Below, piece after piece: positions 34,207 through 42,720 of a stretch of DNA of 64,000 bases. Position numbers and translations under genes: made by a program. This DNA comes from Pseudomonadota bacterium (GTDB lineage: Bacteria; Pseudomonadota; Gammaproteobacteria; Pseudomonadales; Pseudohongiellaceae): the NCBI GenBank assembly GCA_027623555.1, contig JAQBSZ010000009.1, forward strand, positions 52,572-116,571, given 5' to 3'. How positions within the stretch are numbered: the stretch's first letter is position 1; each line of letters opens with the position of its first letter. A model generated the notes under the pieces. That model did not search any database, was not told the DNA's origin, and worked only from the letters and a program-made list of their open reading frames with translations.

Positions 34207-34222
34207 GTCTATAGGAAACTGC

Positions 34223-34651
34223 TTACTTATCATCTTCCCAGAATTGCGTCATCTCCATGAACATAAACGAGGCTGACCAGGTGATCAATGATAATCCGGT
34301 GATGGCTTCCAGGCCGGAAAGGAAGCGTAGCTGGCCGAAGGGTACGATGTCGCCATAGCCTACCGTAGTGTAATTCATGAAGGAGAAGTACACACAGTCG
34401 ATCAGGCTGCCGTCGAAATTTCCCGCCAGGTAACCGAAATCACCATACTTGTTCATCAGGTAAAAGGCGATCCCGAACATCCAGACTTCGGTGACATGGG
34501 CACAGATGGTACCAAACACACCGATGATCACCCGTAGACGATGTTTAATCTTCAACTTGGGGATGATGACGGAGAGCAAGCGCAGAATTTCATAGTGCAG
34601 CACTACGGCGGCGGACACCAACAGGGTAATAATGATAAATGCGCTTAACAT
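34223..34651 (-). CDS. two-helix potassium channel
   Basis: The 142-residue protein has three hydrophobic segments and the selectivity filter TTVGYGD (95-101) between two helices, as in bacterial Ion_trans_2 channels. The N-terminal helix (1-25) may be an extra anchor. No regulatory RCK domain is present. It probably forms a homotetrameric K+ channel in the inner membrane. Confidence 0.9.
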   Translation of the reverse strand: MLSAFIIITLLVSAAVVLHYEILRLLSVIIPKLKIKHRLRVIIGVFGTICAHVTEVWMFGIAFYLMNKYGDFGYLAGNFDGSLIDCVYFSFMNYTTVGYGDIVPFGQLRFLSGLEAITGLSLITWSASFMFMEMTQFWEDDK

Positions 34652-34743
34652 GCTAAGATTCTACTGCTTAAAGATTCGGGATCTGACCAAGGTTAGAATG
34701 CCTTTCAGTGAATAGCAACACCAGGTCCAGGTGGTATCACAAC

Positions 34744-36135
34744 ATGAAGATTAAAAGTTTAGTTCTTTCCCTGTTCGCCCTATTGTCCATTAGCAATGTT
34801 AGCGCTCAACGGAGTATTCCAACAGATGACCAGCAGCTTCTTTATGAGATCTACAAGGAGCTGATTGAGTATAAGACCACCACGTCAGAGCAAAATAATA
34901 CGCTGGCTGTTGAGGGCATGGCTGCCTGGCTGCAGGCGGCAGGCTTTGCCGAAGAGGATATCTTCATTGGCGGTGCGTTACCTCACAAGGGAAACCTGGT
35001 CGCCCGCTACCGGGGTACGGGTTCGCGCGAACCGATCATTTTGATGGCGCATATCGACGTGGTAGAAGCAGAAAGGGAAGACTGGAACCTGGATCCCTTC
35101 GTGCTCAATGAAGATGCAGACTTCTATTACGGCCGTGGCACCATTGATGACAAGGCCATGGCGGCAATCTTTACAGCCAATCTGGTGCGCTACAAGCGAG
35201 ATTCTTACGTCCCTGACCGAGATATCATCGTGGCACTGACCTCCGACGAGGAGACTGGCGGTAGTAATGGCATCAATTGGTTGTTGGAAAACCATCCCGG
35301 CTTGATTCGCGGCGCCCTGGCAATCAATGAAGGCGGGTACGGTTTGCTTCAGGATGGCAAGCCGCTTGCTAACACCATTCAGATTGCCGAGAAGATATTT
35401 GCAACGTTTCAGCTTACTGCCCGTAATCCTGGTGGCCATTCCTCTCTTCCCAGGGATGACAATGCAATCTACGATCTGGCCGAAGCCATGTTGAAAATCC
35501 GCGATTTCGATTTTCCTGTTCAATTGAATGATGTGATGCGCTTGAGTTTTCAGCGCCAGGCTGAAATCAACACCGGTCAACGCGCCGATGACTTCAGGGC
35601 ATTGCTGCAAGAACCAATTCCGCAGGATTCCCTCGCCAGATTGAGTGCAGAAGCGGCGATTAATGCCCAGCTTCGTACCACGGCGGTTGCAACTCTGCTC
35701 GATGGCGGCCATGCCTCCAATGCGCTGCCGCAATCGGCTGTCGCCACGGTAAACGTCAGGATGCTGCCGGGCTCCGATCCCCAGGATGTGTTACGCACTC
35801 TCACCAGGGTGGTTGACAACCCAGCTCTGGAAGTGGCCTATCGCGGTGGTGGCCGAGTATCTCAACCGTCTCCGCTGACCGAAGAAATAATGAGTGCCGT
35901 GGAGACTGTCACCCAGTCCATGTGGCCAGGGGTAACCGTAATGCCCACCATGTCTACCGGCGCGACTGATGGCGCGAAGATGCGTATTGAAGGCATACCT
36001 ACCTACGGAGTTTCCGGCCTGTTTGTAGACCGCAATGACATGCGCATTCATGGCCAGGACGAACGACTCCTGAAGAAATCGCTGTATGAGGGTTATGATT
36101 TTCTGTATCGGCTAGCAGTCGAGTTGACCCGATAA
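34744..36135 (+). CDS. exported M20-family metallopeptidase (second copy)
   Basis: The ATG at 34744 starts a clear signal peptide (ending NVSAQ). The 463-residue protein has MAHIDVVEAE (metal His and Asp), YGRGTIDDKA, LTSDEETGGSNG (catalytic Glu), NEGGYG and a C-terminal HGQDERL. It shares architecture with the M20 gene at 2065 but is clearly diverged. Like that gene it is followed by repeat element B on the same strand. Confidence 0.9.
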   Translation: MKIKSLVLSLFALLSISNVSAQRSIPTDDQQLLYEIYKELIEYKTTTSEQNNTLAVEGMAAWLQAAGFAEEDIFIGGALPHKGNLVARYRGTGSREPIILMAHIDVVEAEREDWNLDPFVLNEDADFYYGRGTIDDKAMAAIFTANLVRYKRDSYVPDRDIIVALTSDEETGGSNGINWLLENHPGLIRGALAINEGGYGLLQDGKPLANTIQIAEKIFATFQLTARNPGGHSSLPRDDNAIYDLAEAMLKIRDFDFPVQLNDVMRLSFQRQAEINTGQRADDFRALLQEPIPQDSLARLSAEAAINAQLRTTAVATLLDGGHASNALPQSAVATVNVRMLPGSDPQDVLRTLTRVVDNPALEVAYRGGGRVSQPSPLTEEIMSAVETVTQSMWPGVTVMPTMSTGATDGAKMRIEGIPTYGVSGLFVDRNDMRIHGQDERLLKKSLYEGYDFLYRLAVELTR

Positions 36136-36189
36136 CTCTGGCGTTGCGGTACTTGCTTGATTCAGGCGTTTCGATCTGTACGGCACTTG

Positions 36190-36285
36190 CAGGTAGTACG
36201 CCGGCCTACTGGACTGCGCCCTTCCGCATCCCTCGCTCCGCAACGAAGCCTCTCAAACTCAGCGCGTCTTTTGTAGTTAGACGTC
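36190..36285 (+). repeat. degenerate tandem unit preceding element B copy 3
   Basis: CTGCGCCCTTCCGCATCCCTCGCTCCG...GCGCGTCTTTTGTAG repeats, with many changes, the core of the 145-bp element that follows. A comparable degenerate unit accompanies copy 2 (14868-14969), so the two loci share the double structure. Confidence 0.65.
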
Positions 36286-36430
36286 GCACGAGTCAGTATT
36301 ACTACAGACCACTGGACCGCGTCCCTCCGGGATTCCCTCACTCCGAAAAAAGCCTCGCAAACTACGCGAGTCTTTTTTCTGCGTGCGGCGCTGGTCCTTT
36401 TACGTGGTCCTGGGTAATACTGACTCGTGC
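36286..36430 (+). repeat. dispersed inverted-repeat element B, copy 3
   Basis: 145 bp, the same length as copy 2. Terminal repeats GCACGAGTCAGTATTAC (36286-36302) and GTAATACTGACTCGTGC (36414-36430) are perfect, and differ from copy 2 by a paired change (G-C to T-A). The core ACTCCGAAAAAAGCCTCGC...CGCGAGTCTTTTTTCTGCG is nearly identical. The T-tract reads rightward, downstream of the M20 gene ending at 36135. Confidence 0.85.
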
Positions 36431-36479
36431 TCCCCTTCCGGCAATATCCTGGCAACAGACCAGCTATTGGCACTGCTTA

Positions 36480-36695
36480 TGATCTCCAGCAGCGCGCTAA
36501 ATCCTTTGGAGCGAGGCATTTTGAGTTGGGCGCATAAGTGAAGTAATTCATGAAAGGCTTCCTGCCATTCACCCTATAGGCAGCGCGGGCGCTGTGCACA
36601 ATCTTTCCTGACGATTCTGTGACTTGCTCAAAAAATCCATTTAACGAAGTGCCGGAGCTTTGCAGCCGCTGCGTTACAACTAATGCGTCAGGGAA
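36480..36695 (-). repeat. dispersed repeat A, copy 2
   Basis: Reverse-complement counterpart of 14446-14665, roughly three-quarters identical, with the conserved pieces TCATGAAAGGCTTCCTGCC and AACGAAGTGCCGGAGCTTTGC. It lies directly beyond element B, in the same A-B order (relative to A) as at the first locus, and overlaps the last codons of the DUF4159 gene. Confidence 0.75.
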
Positions 36696-37435
36696 TAAAT
36701 TAAATAATTTATTCCCAATTGATAGGCAGAGTTGGCGAATTGAGTGGGGTACCACTGGTCATAGGTATGCTCCCAACCATCACCCATATCCGAGTTCCAG
36801 TTTATCAGCACCATGACCCGACCAGCGTCATCGAGGATCGCGTGATTGCTGGCAATATCGATGCCGGCTTGGCCGAAGCCCTGGCGACCGCCACGACCGG
36901 GGATCATCTGGGCGCCTTCGATATCATAGAAGGTATGGAAGATTTCATGACTCTCGTTTAGTTCTATGAGTTCCCGATCGGGAAACAGCAGTGAAAAATC
37001 TCGATAGAATGAATCCCATTGTTGGGCACCCCAGAAGTCATCGATCAGAAGAAACCCACCGCGCAACAAGTATTCGCGTAAGTTTTCAATTTCTCGTGGC
37101 GAGAATGACAGACCGCCGTTGCGGCCCATCTCCAATGCATAGAGAAACGGATAGTCGAAGATTTCTTCATCGTCGAAACGCAGCACGATGGGTTGACCCA
37201 TGACGCGCACATTAGTCAGGCGTGAGACACCGCGCAGGAAGTTTTCATCGGCTGCCGGGAAATCGGTCAACCAGGGTCCGCCGTAGTATCCGCCGTCATA
37301 ATAACTGTCGTACTGAATCCTTACGAAAGCAAACTCACCAGCAATATCATACAGGTCTGGATTGTCCAGTTGAGCCTGTGCTACTGAGCCTGTAAACAGA
37401 GCCAGTATAAGGAACGCGGCGTTTAGTCTTGTCAT
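36680..37435 (-). CDS. DUF4159 exported protein
   Basis: The 251-residue protein has a signal peptide ending VAQAQ. EFAFVRIQYDSYYDGGYYGGPW, NLREYLLRGGFLLIDDFWG and LFPDRELIELNESHEIFHTFY are the DUF4159 blocks, a class I glutamine-amidotransferase-like fold. Function unknown. The last codons form an A/T-rich hairpin (GGGAATAAATT / AATTTATTCCC, 36691-36716) and run into repeat A. Confidence 0.88.
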   Translation of the reverse strand: MTRLNAAFLILALFTGSVAQAQLDNPDLYDIAGEFAFVRIQYDSYYDGGYYGGPWLTDFPAADENFLRGVSRLTNVRVMGQPIVLRFDDEEIFDYPFLYALEMGRNGGLSFSPREIENLREYLLRGGFLLIDDFWGAQQWDSFYRDFSLLFPDRELIELNESHEIFHTFYDIEGAQMIPGRGGRQGFGQAGIDIASNHAILDDAGRVMVLINWNSDMGDGWEHTYDQWYPTQFANSAYQLGINYLIYSLTH

Positions 37436-37546
37436 CTATGGGGCAAGCGCTTGCTTGGGTAGTGGGAGTCGCTGTTAGTTTGTATCGACAAGCTGCGGAG
37501 ATCAAGTTATTGTCAGAACTTAATTCCTGCGACGGTCATTGCTACT

Positions 37547-38974
37547 ATGAATCGTCAGTTCAATAAAAGCCAATCTCTCTGCCTGCTGATCATGATGCTG
37601 ATGGTGCCTGCTGTGTCCAATAGTCAGGATCAGATCACCTTCAGCAATGAAGTCCTGCAAGAGATTCAACGGTATGAGCTGCAGCTGGAAGAATTGGAGT
37701 CTGCGAATGGGCCATTTGACGCCAGCCTGTTAGAGCCGCTGGGGGCGATTGCTGAACTACTGACATCTGTCAATGATTACGAAGGGGTTGCCGAAATCCA
37801 GAATCGGCAACTAGCCTTGATGCGAACCACCCTGGGCTTCGAGCACCCCGACCTGGTTCCAATGGTGCGTGCCATCATCGAGAACCAGAAGCGATTGGGC
37901 AATTGGGAGGAGATCAGCGACCGCCTGGAGTATCTTCGTTCACTGCAGGCTGGTATTCACGGCATTCATTCGGTCCAGGTACTGACAGCAATTGAAGATC
38001 AGGCGCAGTGGTATCTGACTCGAGTCTCCATCGACGGGGAGATTCGCCCGGCACGCAATTTCATGAAGGCCCGCGACCTGTATGAAGAACTGGATGATCT
38101 CGCTGGTGACGCTTTTGGCGAGGACAGTCCCGAGTTCTCTCCCTGGTACTACAAGCGCGCGAATAACCTGGCACAAATGATCTCACTACTGAACTCTGAC
38201 GACAGGCTAGCCGGCAGTATTCTCGATGAACTGATCCGCAAGGACGGGACTATTAAACTGGAACAATACACCCCGTTTGACTCGTCAGTAGCGGACCAGA
38301 TATTTGGTATCGGTCGTCGGGTCTCTATCCTCGATGGCGATCGCCTGATCGGTGAGGCCTATTTGCGAGATGGACTGAGCATCGTTGCCAATATTCAGGA
38401 TATTGCGGAAGAGGCGAATGATCTCGAAGCCCAGGCAATGGCCAGTCTATATCGCGGCGACTTTCGCGTGCTGCTGGACTCCAGTAACGGTTCCCGAGAC
38501 TATGGCAGAGCTCACGAACAATTACTGGAAGCAGGTATCAGCCTGGAACGCATCGAAGCCGTGCTCAACAGACCCATGCCGATCCCCCTGCCAGATTTCT
38601 TCAGTAAATTCTCTGATCTGGAAGCTTATCAGTCCAGCATCCTCCTGCAACAGGAGGATAGTGATGAAGCGCGCATTAATGTGGGAGTATTTACTGCCTG
38701 GGACGAGGACGCACGATCAACCAGTAAACCGGTAAGCAGGGATCCGTTATTAAATGTTACCTTGCCCTATCACCAGGTTGATCTGGCGTTTCGACTGAGT
38801 GCCCGCGGCAAGGCTTCGTCTATCGATGTGCTCGCCTCAGTTCCCGATGAGAAAGAAGTCGGGCGCAAAGCCTATCAGGCACTAAGAGACATTCAGTTCA
38901 GGCCATATATCGAAGCGGGCAAGCCGAAAAGACTTCGTGATGTGCAGCTGCGCTACTTCTACTTCGAAAGATAG
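37547..38974 (+). CDS. exported TPR-like protein
   Basis: The 475-residue protein has a signal peptide (ending SNSQ) and helix-pair repeats in the first half (LEPLGAIAELLTSVNDYEGVAEIQNRQLALMR..., EHPDLVPMVRAIIENQ) resembling tetratricopeptide repeats. The C-terminal ~90 residues (LDVLASVPDEKEVGRKAYQALRDIQFRPYIEAGKP) resemble a TonB-C-like beta domain. Its partner is unknown. It is divergent from the DUF4159 gene. Confidence 0.7.
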   Translation: MNRQFNKSQSLCLLIMMLMVPAVSNSQDQITFSNEVLQEIQRYELQLEELESANGPFDASLLEPLGAIAELLTSVNDYEGVAEIQNRQLALMRTTLGFEHPDLVPMVRAIIENQKRLGNWEEISDRLEYLRSLQAGIHGIHSVQVLTAIEDQAQWYLTRVSIDGEIRPARNFMKARDLYEELDDLAGDAFGEDSPEFSPWYYKRANNLAQMISLLNSDDRLAGSILDELIRKDGTIKLEQYTPFDSSVADQIFGIGRRVSILDGDRLIGEAYLRDGLSIVANIQDIAEEANDLEAQAMASLYRGDFRVLLDSSNGSRDYGRAHEQLLEAGISLERIEAVLNRPMPIPLPDFFSKFSDLEAYQSSILLQQEDSDEARINVGVFTAWDEDARSTSKPVSRDPLLNVTLPYHQVDLAFRLSARGKASSIDVLASVPDEKEVGRKAYQALRDIQFRPYIEAGKPKRLRDVQLRYFYFER

Positions 38975-39061
38975 TTACTTCAGGGGCCATCTGCGGAATC
39001 TGTAGAGCAAATTTATTAGCCTGGAACAAACGGTGCAATTTCAATATGCGCGAGATTGTCA

Positions 39062-40099
39062 ATGTCCATTAAAAGCCTTCTATGGGGATTGGGTACAACA
39101 CTGGTGCTTGGTTGCCCGCTGTTCATTTCCCATGGCCAAACAATCCAGGCAAGCCAATGGTCAGTGCCACGCACCGAGCACGATTATCCCGATATGCAGG
39201 GTAACTGGACCAATCCTTATCTCACCCCGCTGGAAAGGCCCATAGCGCTCGGCATGCAGCGCAGTTATACGCCAGACCAGGCTCGGGCAATACTCGACCA
39301 GGCACGCGCGGAAGATGCCCAGCGACAGGCTCCCATCGATCCGAATCGCCCGCCGCCGCCAGCAGGTGGCATCATCGACAATCAGGCGGATGGTAATTTC
39401 GAAATCATGCCCTCGGAGTTCGCCATCATCAACGCTGAGATACGCACATCGTATGTGGTAGAGCCCGCCAATGGCCGCTTACCCCGGCTCGATAGCTTCC
39501 GGGATATTCATCAGCAAAGGCGGGCACAGGGGAAGGGCCGCTTCGATGGTCCCGAAGGACTAACTCCTCTCGATCGCTGTCTGAGTCCCGGAGCACAGCT
39601 GCCATTAATGCGTGTATTTGGTGGGATGGGCAACCCGGCCGGCGACAATCCGGTGCGCAATATCCAGATTGTTCAGAACCAGGATTACGTGGTCATACTC
39701 ACCGAATATTTTAGCCTTGTGCGTATCATCCGCCTGGACAGTGATTACTTATCTGGACAGGGGAATAAATGGATGGGCGATTCGATCGGTCACTACGAAG
39801 GGGATTCGCTGATTGTTCATACACGCCATTTCAGGCCCGAGCAATCCCTGGGCGATTTAAGATCTTCGCGCGACTTCGAAGTGGAAGAATCCTATACCCG
39901 GATCGGCGAGGAAGAGATCTTGTTCCGCTACACAGTCAACGATCCAAAGGTGTACAGCCAGCCCTTCACGGCTGAGATGACCCTGCGCCGCATGGCGCCC
40001 GAACACAAGCTCTATGAATATGCCTGTCACGAGGGGAACTACTCGGTACCCTCGATGTTGCGCGCTGCACGCATGGAAGAGCTGGGTCTGCTGAACTAG
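39062..40099 (+). CDS. 'PDMQGNW' family exported protein, copy 3
   Basis: The ATG at 39062 is preferred to a TTG at 39056. The 345-residue protein has a signal peptide (SLLWGLGTTLVLGCPLF...), then DYPDMQGNWTNPYLTP, GDSIGHYEGDSLIVHTRHF and YEYACHEGNYSVPSMLRAAR. It is closest to the gene at 33166 and more distant from 12839. Function unknown. Confidence 0.82.
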   Translation: MSIKSLLWGLGTTLVLGCPLFISHGQTIQASQWSVPRTEHDYPDMQGNWTNPYLTPLERPIALGMQRSYTPDQARAILDQARAEDAQRQAPIDPNRPPPPAGGIIDNQADGNFEIMPSEFAIINAEIRTSYVVEPANGRLPRLDSFRDIHQQRRAQGKGRFDGPEGLTPLDRCLSPGAQLPLMRVFGGMGNPAGDNPVRNIQIVQNQDYVVILTEYFSLVRIIRLDSDYLSGQGNKWMGDSIGHYEGDSLIVHTRHFRPEQSLGDLRSSRDFEVEESYTRIGEEEILFRYTVNDPKVYSQPFTAEMTLRRMAPEHKLYEYACHEGNYSVPSMLRAARMEELGLLN

Positions 40100-40428
40100 G
40101 CCAGACCAATACCGGCTCGTTTTTGTCAACTGCCCGACACAGGCGGCAACGCCGCCGAATTACAGCGATGGCAAAAGTGGCGGGTTCAGGATTTCAGCAC
40201 CACGCTGATTATCGGACTGCTCCTCGCTGCAGTTGTTCTCTTGCTTCGAACTTCGCGCGTGTGGGGCGCCGTAACGCTATCGCGGTGCCTGATACACATC
40301 CTGGTGTTTCCAGGGCCGGAATTGTCGACCCAGGATTACGCGGCGACAATTATCGCAATGCTCAGTACGGTGTTGTATGGTTTCGTATAGCAGTATTGGC
40401 AACAACAACAATAAAAGAAGGAGTCAGC
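40100..40428. other. gap before the cyclase-family gene
   Basis: No supported gene. One frame is open from 40100 to a stop at 40388 and encodes a hydrophobic stretch (TTLIIGLLLAAVVLLL), but has no ATG, GTG or TTG before that stretch. It may be a decayed small membrane-protein gene. AGAAGGAG just before 40429 serves the next gene. Confidence 0.4.
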
Positions 40429-41427
40429 ATGAGTTCGCTTCCCCGGAAATTTCTGTTTACCGTTATCCTGAGCTGTAATGCCCTGGCGTTTGCTCAGACT
40501 CCACCTGCGATGGAAACCGAAGCAGACTTTCATCGCGCCATGGATGAGTTGTCCAACTGGGGGCGCTGGGGTGATGAGGATGAACTGGGCGCTGCCAATC
40601 TGATAACAGCACAAAAGCGACTGCAGGCTGTGGCGTTGGTTACCCAGGGCATAACCGTGTCCATGGCTCATGACATCGTCGAGGAAGAAGCGGTGGATAC
40701 CTCGGCGGTGTTGAACCGCCAGGTGTTACGCGTCAGTCCCACAGGCGCCTCGGACATGTACCAGTACAGTGGCAGCTACCATGGCACGATTCACAGCCAC
40801 CTGGATTCACTGGACTGCCACATCATGTACGACGGCAGTGGGTATAACGGGGTGACCTACCAGGAAGTCGAAGCAGCCGATGGTTGTCCAAGAGGAAGTA
40901 TCCACGTGCACCGGGAAGGAATTGTAACCCGTGGGATACTGTTCGATGCCACGCTATTACCCGGCAAGGCTACCGAAGAAGGCTGGCTGGAACCCGGTAC
41001 GCCAATTACCTATGCCGATCTGTTGGCACTTGAAGAGATCCAGGGAGTCAAGGTCGAACCCGGCGATATTATCTTCCTGCACACCGGTCGCTGGCAGCGC
41101 CGCGCCGCGTTAGGCGCCTGGCCCACCTCCGATGGTGTGGCGGGTTACCATGCCAATGTAGCGTATTTCCTGAAAGAACGTGGTGTGGCCATGATTGGAC
41201 ACGATATGTGGAACGACGTGGCACCAAGCGGTATCGAGGGAGTATTTCTGCCCCTGCACAGCCTGGCACTGGTGTCACTTGGGGTCTCGATCTTCGATAA
41301 CCTGGATTTTGGTCGTCTTGCCGAGGTTGCCAAAGAATTGAATCGCTATGAATTTCTGTTGATCGCGTCACCGCTGCGCATTGTGAAGGGCATGGGTTCA
41401 CCGCTAAATCCTATCGCGATGTTCTGA
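40429..41427 (+). CDS. cyclase-family hydrolase (kynurenine formamidase-like), exported
   Basis: The ATG at 40429 has AGAAGGAG upstream and a signal peptide ending AFAQ. The 332-residue protein contains YHGTIHSHLDSLDCHIMYDG, corresponding to the metal motif HxxxxxHxD...H of the cyclase/formamidase family, and GHDMWNDVAPSGIEG near residue 250. Relatives hydrolyse amide or lactone bonds of aromatic metabolites; the substrate is unknown. Confidence 0.87.
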   Translation: MSSLPRKFLFTVILSCNALAFAQTPPAMETEADFHRAMDELSNWGRWGDEDELGAANLITAQKRLQAVALVTQGITVSMAHDIVEEEAVDTSAVLNRQVLRVSPTGASDMYQYSGSYHGTIHSHLDSLDCHIMYDGSGYNGVTYQEVEAADGCPRGSIHVHREGIVTRGILFDATLLPGKATEEGWLEPGTPITYADLLALEEIQGVKVEPGDIIFLHTGRWQRRAALGAWPTSDGVAGYHANVAYFLKERGVAMIGHDMWNDVAPSGIEGVFLPLHSLALVSLGVSIFDNLDFGRLAEVAKELNRYEFLLIASPLRIVKGMGSPLNPIAMF

Positions 41428-41492
41428 CCGCTCGCTTTGTCTTCGCAGCCTGAATTCTAACGCCAGCCTGAGATAGGATACTCTCAGCCGCC

Positions 41493-42707
41493 ATGCATCC
41501 ATCTGACACCCTGTGGCATAGCCCGGAGTTTCGACTCTACCTTGGTTCGACGGCTTTCTCGGGCATTGCCTTCGCCATGCAGCAACTGCTGCTGGCATGG
41601 ATTCTGATCGGCATCCTGGAATTGCCAGCAACCCAGGTCGGTATCATCCAGGCAGCCGTGGGTATTCCTGGCATCTTCCTGATGTTATTAGGTGGGGCGC
41701 GGGCCGATGGAATCGATCCCCGCAGTCTGCTCATCCAGGTGTATTCCTTCGCGCCGCTGCTTCCGCTGTTTCTAATCGGCATCATCAACGTCGAGATGTT
41801 GAGTATCTGGTCGGTTTTGCTGTGGGGCCTGGGGATGAGCGTGGTAATTTCCTACTCCAGTCCAGCGCAGCAGGCTATTCTCAATCGGGTCGCGAGTCGG
41901 TCTGTCCAGAAAGCCGTATCCGCCGCGACCGCCATCGGCTTCATGGTGCAGATACTGGGGCTCGGTGTCGCCGGTACCATGGATACGCTGGGACTGATTC
42001 CCGTGCTGGGTTTTCAGGCGCTATGTATTGGTCTTGGCGCATTTGCAGTGCGCCGACTCAATCCGCAGGCGCCACTAACAAACAATTCTGCACCGGCCCT
42101 GCGCAACATCTCTGCCGGACTCAAGGCCATCTATCAACACAAGGTGATCATGCAGGCACTGGCGATCAACTTTGTGTCCAGTGTCTTTAATGCCGGCGCC
42201 TTCATGACCGTGTTTCCCTTTATCATCAAGCGTATCTACGAAGGAGATGCCCTGTTGTTATCGATGATGATGATTTTCTTCTTTGCCGGTGCGACTACCT
42301 CGAATTTTCTGATGATAAGGCTCATGCCGCTGGCACGACCCGGGCGGATCTTTCTGATCATGCAGTTCTCGCGCATGGTGATTCTGGGGCTAATGTGGAT
42401 ACAGGCTGGCTTCTGGTTGTTTGCGATCGCAACTGTGGCCTGGGGTCTGAACATGGGTGTCACAACCACCCTGGCGCGGACGATCGTGCAGGAATCGGCC
42501 AGCGAGGAATACCGGGGCCGCATTATGTCGGTATACAGTCTCGGATTATTAGGCAGCGCGCCTATCGGTGCCCTGATGCTGGGCTGGATAATCGAGACCT
42601 TCGGCACGCTGAATGCCTTGCTCCCGGCGATGGGCATCTCCATGATCCTGTTTGTTTACGGCGTACTGCTCAGCGATGTTTACCATTACGAGTCGCCGCG
42701 CGATTAA
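41493..42707 (+). CDS. MFS transporter
   Basis: The 404-residue protein has about twelve membrane helices and the MFS loop GGARADGIDPRSLL between helices 2 and 3; EYRGRIMSVYSLG is typical of the EntS/MFS_3 group. It is probably an inner-membrane exporter. Nothing nearby fixes the substrate. It converges on the MBL-fold gene (13 bases between stops). Confidence 0.88.
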   Translation: MHPSDTLWHSPEFRLYLGSTAFSGIAFAMQQLLLAWILIGILELPATQVGIIQAAVGIPGIFLMLLGGARADGIDPRSLLIQVYSFAPLLPLFLIGIINVEMLSIWSVLLWGLGMSVVISYSSPAQQAILNRVASRSVQKAVSAATAIGFMVQILGLGVAGTMDTLGLIPVLGFQALCIGLGAFAVRRLNPQAPLTNNSAPALRNISAGLKAIYQHKVIMQALAINFVSSVFNAGAFMTVFPFIIKRIYEGDALLLSMMMIFFFAGATTSNFLMIRLMPLARPGRIFLIMQFSRMVILGLMWIQAGFWLFAIATVAWGLNMGVTTTLARTIVQESASEEYRGRIMSVYSLGLLGSAPIGALMLGWIIETFGTLNALLPAMGISMILFVYGVLLSDVYHYESPRD

Positions 42708-42720
42708 GTTAACCCTCGCT

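Noticed and set aside
40123..40428. N-terminal extension of the cyclase-family protein
   Set aside because: The sequence is rich in Arg without homology, and a strong ribosome site and signal peptide begin at 40429.
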